A stretch of 12,029 nucleotides of DNA, taken from NCBI GenBank assembly GCA_017461825.1, contig JAFTXB010000158.1:1-12029 (forward strand), written 5' to 3'. The notes under the pieces were generated by a model. The model was not told the origin of the DNA. It ran no database searches and was given only the letters and a program-made list of their open reading frames with translations. This document shows, in pieces, positions 7,877 through 12,029 of the stretch (positions are counted from its first letter, which is position 1; every line of letters starts with the position of its first letter). Made by a program: the position numbers and the translations under genes. The DNA is from Clostridia bacterium. Lineage in GTDB: Bacteria; Bacillota; Clostridia; Oscillospirales; CAG-272.

Positions 7877-7905
7877 ATTATACAATACAGTTGCTTAAAT
7901 GTCAA
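7877..7905 (-). promoter_or_regulatory. Perfect-consensus sigma-A promoter of the lipoprotein gene
   Basis: On the minus strand: TTGACA (7905-7900), exactly 17 bases, TATAAT (7882-7877). Both hexamers match the consensus completely. The predicted start of transcription is near 7870, about 25 bases before the ATG at 7845, so the leader is short. It implies strong basal expression unless a repressor acts. Confidence 0.88.
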
Positions 7906-8005
7906 TAATAAAAACTGCTTCATATCAAAAACTATTCTGCTGAATTGATATGCTTAAGGCAAAGCCGTACGATTTGCGGCTAATGCTTTGAGCACGCAAT
8001 TATTT

Positions 8006-8128
8006 GCATTTTTTCTTTAAAAAACAAAAAAATATATAATAAAAATTTTTTATTTTAAAAAATCTTTTAATAAAAAAATGTAACAAACTAAAGTGTAATT
8101 GAAAATAAAAGAAAAATTAAATATTATA
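8006..8128. other. A+T-rich divergent spacer with A- and T-tracts
   Basis: The 7906-8249 spacer between the divergent lipoprotein and regulator genes has no gene. Its central part is almost entirely A and T, with repeated A5-A8 and T5-T6 tracts. Such tracts bend DNA and can act as UP elements for the promoter at 8146-8174. One AGTGTAA at 8092-8098 resembles the operator half-site further right. Nothing else is recognised here. Confidence 0.6.
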
Positions 8129-8146
8129 ATAACACTTTAGTGTTAT
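8129..8146. promoter_or_regulatory. Probable operator: perfect palindrome abutting the regulator promoter
   Basis: ATAACACTTTAGTGTTAT consists of two perfect 8-base arms around TT. It overlaps by one base the -35 of the promoter at 8146-8174, the usual place for an activator or repressor site. The half-site AGTGTTA (8139-8145) recurs exactly at 8184-8190, just after the predicted transcription start, and with one mismatch at 8092-8098. The palindrome is seen directly; binding by the adjacent LuxR-type protein is inference. Confidence 0.55.
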
Positions 8147-8174
8147 AGACAAAACGGAATAAATGGTGTATAAT
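8146..8174 (+). promoter_or_regulatory. Sigma-A promoter of the LuxR-type regulator gene
   Basis: TAGACA (8146-8151, five of six consensus bases), a 17-base spacer and TATAAT (8169-8174). Transcription would start near 8181, giving a leader of about 70 bases. That leader contains one AGTGTTA half-site and an imperfect GGTGCC/GGCATACC hairpin. Confidence 0.75.
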
Positions 8175-8249
8175 ATGGGCATAAGTGTTAGAAATGGGTG
8201 CCTTTGACGTTTTTTGGCATACCACTTTTGAGAAAGAGAGGAATATTCG

Positions 8250-8615
8250 GTGAAGCTGAAGTATTTACCAATCGAGGACAGACAAAATTTGCGTGTATTG
8301 CGCCACAACAAGGACAAGAAATTGACGGTGGCGATACTTGAAAGCATGCTGCGGCGGCTTTTGACATTGCAAACGCTTTGGGAATACCGTAAATGGTTTT
8401 TGGAGCTTGACGAGGAGACACTGAATGCGCATCCGTCTTTGCTTTGCGGTCTGGTGCAGATCCACGTGCTGGGAGGCAACCTGTCCCTCGCGCGTGAGTG
8501 GGCGGAAAAGCTGCCGGAGGGTAGCTTATACCGCTGTGTGACGGAATTGATGATCCCGGGGAATGCTCCCAAGGATCTGGTGAATACGATCAAGCGGATC
8601 TCCGATGAGGGGTAG
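8250..8615 (+). CDS. LuxR-type regulator, N-terminal part ending at an in-frame TAG
   Basis: These 121 residues are the N-terminal segment of a LuxR/MalT-like helical-repeat regulator. LNAHPSLLCGLVQIHVLGGNLSLAREWAEKL (about 59-89) has the TPR-like HP-L-G-L-A pattern seen in that family. No Walker motif is present, so the usual MalT-type ATPase is missing and the intact protein would have been about 484 residues. Translation starts at GTG 8250, supported by AGGA seven bases upstream and a promoter at 8146-8174. The frame ends at TAG 8613-8615, but the same frame continues immediately with family-like sequence (next residues QIPNLSLTAG). The codon is therefore most likely a nonsense mutation in one gene, or a recoded amber codon. 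By itself this fragment has no DNA-binding domain. Confidence 0.7.
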   Translation: MKLKYLPIEDRQNLRVLRHNKDKKLTVAILESMLRRLLTLQTLWEYRKWFLELDEETLNAHPSLLCGLVQIHVLGGNLSLAREWAEKLPEGSLYRCVTELMIPGNAPKDLVNTIKRISDEG

Positions 8616-8627
8616 CAGATCCCCAAT

Positions 8628-9704
8628 TTGTCTCTGACAGCGGGACGGATCAGTGTTATGAACGGTGTGTGGGATCTGACTCCCTATACCGAATACATGC
8701 AGGAAAACCGCGAGCAAATGTATGGGATGATCAAGGCTCTGTTTCCCGACGGATATGACACGATCTACGACATGATCCAAGCCGAGTGCCGCTATCAGCG
8801 CAATGATTGCTACGGTGCGTTGGTGCAGGTGGTGGGAATGATCCCATTTCTCAAAGAAAAGCGGGATATGCGCATTCTGTTTGCGGCGTTGACGTTGGAG
8901 ATCTACGTGTTGGTGCTCAACGGGCAGGCGGGGACAACGGTTCCCCTGATGGAAAATCTGCGGCGGCAGATGGAGCACAACCGTTTGGAGGAGTACATCC
9001 CCAACATAGAGGCTCTTGACGCGTGGGCTGCGATGTACGACTGTGACTATGCCCGTGTGACACGTTGGATGAAAAACGACGCGCCCGACGAATTTACACG
9101 TTTTTGTATGCTGGATGTTTTTCGGTACTTGGTGAAGATGCGCGCATATATTATACAAGGAAAGCATTTGGCAGTGACATCGTTGGCGCAAAGACTTTTG
9201 CCCTTGCTCATAGAGGGTAAGCGACCGATGGACACCTGCGAGCTTTACGTTATTTGGGCGATGAGCGATCTTGCCGATGGCAGGGAGGCGGATGCGATCG
9301 GACACATGGAAAGTGCGATCGAGCTTGCGGAAAAGTATCGCTATGACCGTATGATTGCCGACGAGGGAAAGCGTGCGCTGGACGTGTTGCGCCTCTATCG
9401 GCGTACGCACGGCGAAAACGCTTATGTGGATCATTTGTGTCAGCTTGCCGAAAAGACAGCATCGCTCCATCCGGGGTATCTCAAAGGGCAGGTAAGCGGC
9501 GGCGACGGGCTTACCGAAGCGGAATTGCGTGTGCTTCGGTTGCTTGCCGATGTGCGCACCAACGCCGAAATTGCCGAAACGCTTGGTATTGCGGTGGACA
9601 CGGTAAAGCAGCATTGCAGTCACATTTGCAAAAAACTGAATGTGAAAAACCGTCACCAAGCCGTGCAGGCAGGGGTTGAGTTGGGAATTCTGAGGAAGAA
9701 ATGA
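8628..9704 (+). CDS. LuxR/GerE-type transcriptional regulator, C-terminal part after the TAG
   Basis: Same frame as the N-terminal part; together they read as one gene, 8250-9704. These 358 residues hold a TPR-like helical region (about 25-290) and a C-terminal GerE/LuxR helix-turn-helix (about 295-354). That domain shows LTEAELRVLRLLA, TNAEIAETLGIAVDTVKQH as the recognition region, and KKLNVKNRHQAV. Such proteins bind DNA and respond to signals through the helical repeats. The TTG at 8628 is only a possible restart, because its GAGGGG (8607-8612) sits 15 bases away; ATG 8658 is an alternative. If no restart or read-through occurs the gene is a pseudogene. Its stop overlaps the DUF559 start as ATGA. 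G+C is about 53-63% in the lines I counted. The target may be its own palindromic control region and neighbouring surface genes (inference). Confidence 0.75.
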   Translation: MSLTAGRISVMNGVWDLTPYTEYMQENREQMYGMIKALFPDGYDTIYDMIQAECRYQRNDCYGALVQVVGMIPFLKEKRDMRILFAALTLEIYVLVLNGQAGTTVPLMENLRRQMEHNRLEEYIPNIEALDAWAAMYDCDYARVTRWMKNDAPDEFTRFCMLDVFRYLVKMRAYIIQGKHLAVTSLAQRLLPLLIEGKRPMDTCELYVIWAMSDLADGREADAIGHMESAIELAEKYRYDRMIADEGKRALDVLRLYRRTHGENAYVDHLCQLAEKTASLHPGYLKGQVSGGDGLTEAELRVLRLLADVRTNAEIAETLGIAVDTVKQHCSHICKKLNVKNRHQAVQAGVELGILRKK

Positions 9705-10078
9705 TGCAACCAAAACAAAATAAAGAAATTGTGTCAACGGCGAGAATGCTTCGGAAAAACATGACGAGAGAAGAACGGCACTTGTGGTATGATTTCTTAA
9801 ATACATACCCTATTCGCTTCAGACGTCAAAAGATTTTGGGGAAATACATTGTAGACTTTTACTGTGCCGAAGCAAAGCTGGTAGTTGAGCTTGACGGTTC
9901 TCAACATTATACCGAAGAGGGACTCCGTAACGACAATGAGCGAACTGCTTTTTTGAGGGGATATGACTTGGAAGTTTTGAGAATTTCAAATGAAGAGATC
10001 AATCGAAATTTTGACAACATATGTGAGTATATCGATCATGTCGTCGAGCGGCGTGTTGCGAAAATGAAGTGCAAGTAA
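9701..10078 (+). CDS. DUF559 endonuclease-domain protein (Vsr-like PD-(D/E)xK fold)
   Basis: A 125-residue DUF559 protein. The family is related to very-short-patch-repair (Vsr) and restriction endonucleases, and its cellular role is unknown. The core FRRQKILGKYIVDFYC then LVVELDGSQHY carries D52, E63 and D65 plus H69, the expected acidic metal-binding set. REERHLWY (about 23-30) and LRNDNERTAFLRGY (about 75-88) are typical flanks. ATG 9701 overlaps the regulator's TGA; the next ATG (9704) fits the GAGGAAG ribosome binding site (9692-9698) slightly better. G+C over 9721-10020 is about 39% by hand count, well below the regulator upstream, which suggests acquisition. The last codons contain TTGCGAAAATGA, repeated in the hairpin just downstream, linking the gene to the palindrome cluster. 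Nuclease activity is inferred from the fold. Confidence 0.85.
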   Translation: MMQPKQNKEIVSTARMLRKNMTREERHLWYDFLNTYPIRFRRQKILGKYIVDFYCAEAKLVVELDGSQHYTEEGLRNDNERTAFLRGYDLEVLRISNEEINRNFDNICEYIDHVVERRVAKMKCK

Positions 10079-10087
10079 AGCCCAAAG

Positions 10088-10123
10088 ATGACGACCCTAT
10101 CGTCATTTTCTTGCGAAAATGAC
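10088..10123. repeat. Overlapping, mutually exclusive hairpins
   Basis: ATGACGA (10088-10094) pairs with TCGTCAT (10100-10106), loop CCCTA. GTCATTTTC (10102-10110) pairs with GAAAATGAC (10115-10123), loop TTGC. They share 10102-10106, so only one can form at a time. TTGCGAAAATGA at 10111-10122 duplicates 10056-10067 inside the end of the DUF559 gene. The first hairpin followed by TTTTC could serve as a weak terminator. Confidence 0.6.
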
Positions 10124-10124
10124 A

Positions 10125-10145
10125 CTTCCCCTTATGCAGGGGAAG
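10125..10145. repeat. REP-like G+C-rich palindrome
   Basis: CTTCCCCT (10125-10132), loop TATGC, and AGGGGAAG (10138-10145) form a perfect 8-base-pair hairpin two bases after the preceding one. It resembles the CCTCCCCT/AGGGGAGG unit at 10244-10264 and palindromes scattered through gut Clostridia. Confidence 0.65.
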
Positions 10146-10243
10146 CAAGGTTAGAATTGCGTTGGAAACGGTGGCCATTTGAAAGGCGAAAAGCATTAGT
10201 GCATGAACGTTCAACCATTTTCGAGGCAAGTGATACTAAAAAG

Positions 10244-10281
10244 CCTCCCCTGTGCAAGGGGAGGTGGCACGGCTTGCCGTG
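10244..10281. repeat. Double REP-like palindrome
   Basis: Two perfect hairpins in tandem: CCTCCCCT/AGGGGAGG (10244-10251 and 10257-10264, loop GTGCA) and CACGGC/GCCGTG (10268-10273 and 10276-10281, loop TT), followed by GACGAAAGGGTTGTAACA. I recognise this layout from repetitive extragenic palindromes common in gut Bacillota genomes; that is recall, not a search result. Confidence 0.7.
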
Positions 10282-10441
10282 ACGAAAGGGTTGTAACAGA
10301 CTAACGCATATCTCTATACAAACGGCGAGAGATAGAAGCCTCAAAATGGCAGTTGCTTAAAATGGCTATGGATTCAAAAACAATTAAATTTTACATAGAT
10401 TGAAAAACAAGAAAAATTTTCCCCAGAAGGAGGAAAAGAAA

Positions 10442-12029
10442 ATGAAGAAAATTGATGGAGTGCGCAAGCCTCGGCGCGGATGGCCGGTGCTTTTGGCACT
10501 GGCAGTGACGTTTTGCGTCGCTTTGGCGTTGGTGCCGTCAGTTGTGGCGGCGGATGCGGTTCCGTATCAAAAGCCTGTGTTTGACACCAACGGCAAGCTC
10601 ACGGGTACACAAGCGGATGCGGCTACAGCGTACACGGTCGTTTCGGCGGATTCCACTGCGTGGGGTACGTTAGGTGCGACAACATGGTACATTGTAAATT
10701 CCGATGTGACGGTCTCGGGGCGTATTACGGTGACGGGTGACGTGCATCTTGTTCTTGCCGACGGCGCAACACTGACGGCGGAACAGGGCATTACGGTGCG
10801 GGTCTATGAGGACGGCAGAAAGAACCACCTGACTGTATATGGGCAGGCACTTGGTACGGGCGCGCTTGTGGCGACGAGTGCGTATGATAGTCAAGCAGGC
10901 ATTGGCGGCATCAACGAAACCGCGGGAGCTACGATCACAATTAACGGCGGTGTTGTGACTGCGACGGGTGGCGAAAATAGCGCAGGCATTGGTGGTGGCA
11001 ACAACGGCGCGGGCGGTACGATAACGATCAACGGCGGTGTTGTGACTGCGACGGGCGGCTACAATGGAGCAGGCATTGGCGGTGGCAACCACGGTGAGGG
11101 CGGTGTGATCACGATCAACGGCGGCACTGTGACGGCTGAAAGCCGCAACGGCGCAGGCATTGGCGGGGGTGCCTTTGGTGCGGGCGGTACGATCGCCGTT
11201 AACGGCGGTGCTGTGACGGCGACTGCTCAAAGCCGCAGAAACGCCAATACAGGCGCGGGTATTGGCGGCGGCGAGCAAGGCGCGGGCGGAACGATTACGA
11301 TCAACGGCGGCACCGTGACGGCGAGCAGCACGACCTCCGACGGAAACAGTACGAGTGCGGGGATCGGCAGCGGCTATGGTTGTGCGGATACCGACGGCGG
11401 CAGTGTCACCGTATCGGGAGGCATCGTTTCGGCTCTTTCGAAGTCCGGTAGCAGCACAAGCGGTGATGGGATCGGTGAAGGGGCAGGCAGTTCAGGTGCT
11501 GTATCCGTGAGCAAAACGGGCGGCATTATTTCCGATGACGGCGGTGTGAATTATACCGTTTATGCGAACTTTGTCATTGAAAGCGACACTGTTGTTGCCG
11601 AGGGGGCGACGTGGAAGGTTCCCGAAAACGTGATCCTGACGGTGGATATCGGGGCTGCGCTGACGGTGGAAGGCACCTTGACTGTTGCGGACGGCGGTGC
11701 GGTTGTTGTGAACGGATTCCTTTTTGGAAGTGATAAAATTGTAAATAACGGCACCCTGACGGTGAACAGTACGGCAGAATACCTTGACGCTAACGGTGCT
11801 TTGCAGAGCATGGATAACGTGATCTTGCTTACCTCTGACAATCTTCATCTTGTATGGGGCAAGGATGGCGAGGATACGTGGTATTACGTGTTTGAAAACG
11901 TGGAGATCGATGATCGCATTGAGGTGCGCGGCAACGTGCATCTGATCCTGAAGAACCGCACAAAGCTGACGGCACACAGCGGAATCGAGGTTGCAGACAG
12001 CGACGGCGACGTTACAAACGGAAGTGACA
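10442..12029 (+). CDS. Secreted glycine-rich repeat protein, adhesin-like (3' end outside window)
   Basis: An open frame of 529 codons running off the window. A basic N-terminus, a hydrophobic core and VAA before D38 make a classical signal peptide. Residues 82-119 form a beta-helix-like module (WYIVNSDVTVSGRIT, then HLVLADGATLTA). Residues 152 to about 369 hold seven tandem units of the type AGIGGG..GAGGTITINGGTVTA, expected to stack as a parallel beta-helix. Residues 480-517 repeat the first module without gaps, 18 of 38 identical. Proteins of this type in gut Clostridia are large cell-surface proteins, often with C-terminal anchors that would lie beyond the window. The ATG at 10442 has AAGGAGG eight bases upstream. 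Neighbouring LuxR-type and DUF559 genes suggest no defined pathway. Adhesion or glycan binding is inferred only from the family. Confidence 0.82.
   Translation, partial: MKKIDGVRKPRRGWPVLLALAVTFCVALALVPSVVAADAVPYQKPVFDTNGKLTGTQADAATAYTVVSADSTAWGTLGATTWYIVNSDVTVSGRITVTGDVHLVLADGATLTAEQGITVRVYEDGRKNHLTVYGQALGTGALVATSAYDSQAGIGGINETAGATITINGGVVTATGGENSAGIGGGNNGAGGTITINGGVVTATGGYNGAGIGGGNHGEGGVITINGGTVTAESRNGAGIGGGAFGAGGTIAVNGGAVTATAQSRRNANTGAGIGGGEQGAGGTITINGGTVTASSTTSDGNSTSAGIGSGYGCADTDGGSVTVSGGIVSALSKSGSSTSGDGIGEGAGSSGAVSVSKTGGIISDDGGVNYTVYANFVIESDTVVAEGATWKVPENVILTVDIGAALTVEGTLTVADGGAVVVNGFLFGSDKIVNNGTLTVNSTAEYLDANGALQSMDNVILLTSDNLHLVWGKDGEDTWYYVFENVEIDDRIEVRGNVHLILKNRTKLTAHSGIEVADSDGDVTNGSD
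10895..11548 (+). repeat. Seven in-frame coding repeats in the secreted protein
   Basis: Units start at 10895, 10982, 11069, 11153, 11255, 11357 and 11465, with lengths of 87, 87, 84, 102, 102 and 108 bases and a degenerate last copy. All are multiples of three. The conserved DNA core is GC(A/G)GGCATTGGCGG then ACGATCA-like and AACGGCGG. Units 1-3 are the most alike, suggesting recent duplication; such tracts can change copy number by slippage or recombination. Confidence 0.8.

Larger units (their letters stand above)
10079..10441. other. Gene-free stretch with REP-like palindromes and surface-gene leader
   Basis: No convincing gene lies in these 363 bases. The left part carries three palindromic units (10088-10123, 10125-10145, 10244-10281) with an unexplained 98-base core between the last two. 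The right part (10282-10441) is the leader of the secreted repeat protein, ending in a near-perfect AGAAGGAGG ribosome binding site. No confident -35/-10 pair was found there. Confidence 0.6.

Noticed and set aside
7846..7923. N-terminal extension of the lipoprotein to an upstream in-frame ATG
   Set aside because: The consensus promoter lies inside the extension, the ATG at 7845 has an ideal ribosome binding site, and the signal peptide starts there.
8613..8615. TAG as a pyrrolysine codon
   Set aside because: No pyrrolysine machinery or methylamine methyltransferase is in view and the position shows no functional need for it; a nonsense mutation is simpler.
8526..9806. 426-codon open frame on the minus strand across the regulator and DUF559 genes
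   Set aside because: It is antisense to two recognisable protein families, has no ribosome binding site or domain-like sequence, and is rich in H, Q and R as expected of a shadow frame.
10088..10282. Small plus-strand frame ending KKPPLCKGRWHGLP
   Set aside because: This is a translation of the palindromic repeats, a common false call in genomes with such elements; it lacks a ribosome binding site.
10670..11278. Minus-strand open frame with A/R/T-rich repeats
   Set aside because: Its periodicity mirrors the in-frame repeats of the secreted protein on the plus strand; no start signals and no recognisable domain.
10895..11548. Possible CRISPR or satellite array
   Set aside because: Repeats are contiguous, of variable multiple-of-three length and in frame within a secreted protein; no unique spacers separate them.

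Overview
The window looks like a chromosomal segment of a gut-type member of class Clostridia (Bacillota). The reasons are strong GGAGG-type ribosome binding sites, near-consensus sigma-A promoters, a clostridial dCMP deaminase, a clostridial prolyl-tRNA editing protein, InlB-like repeats joined to a DUF6273-type domain, and short G+C-rich palindromes of the kind scattered through gut Oscillospiraceae-like genomes. The lineage is an inference from protein flavour, not from a marker gene.

Layout. Positions 1-258 (minus) hold the start of a dCMP deaminase with its promoter. A plus-strand block follows: a three-domain S1 RNA-binding protein (479-1444), then a prolyl-tRNA editing protein (1523-2074) whose last codons overlap a hypoxanthine-DNA glycosylase-like gene (2071-2547), closed by a clear terminator. 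Next come three minus-strand genes: a membrane-anchored protein with two InlB-type repeats and a DUF6273-like domain (2798-3976); a PlsC-like acyltransferase carrying an extra zinc ribbon (4093-5364); and a large lipoprotein with a predicted helical-toroid domain (5458-7845) behind a perfect-consensus promoter.

After a very A+T-rich divergent spacer, the plus strand carries a LuxR/GerE-type regulator (8250-9704) interrupted by one in-frame TAG at 8613-8615. A perfect palindrome, probably an operator, abuts its -35 box. The regulator's stop overlaps the start of a DUF559 (Vsr-like) endonuclease gene of clearly lower G+C, followed by a cluster of REP-like hairpins (10088-10281). The window ends inside a secreted, glycine-rich repeat protein (10442 to beyond 12029).

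How the parts work together. The first third is housekeeping: nucleotide metabolism, RNA binding, tRNA proofreading and base repair. The middle and right parts concern the cell envelope: lipid acylation, surface-anchored proteins, a regulator and a large secreted repeat protein. The points most worth a second look are the nonsense codon in the regulator with its palindromic control region, the DUF559 gene with its adjoining palindromes, and a hairpin that would hide the ribosome binding site of the tRNA-editing gene only in read-through transcripts. No CRISPR array, rRNA, tRNA or classical insertion sequence was seen.
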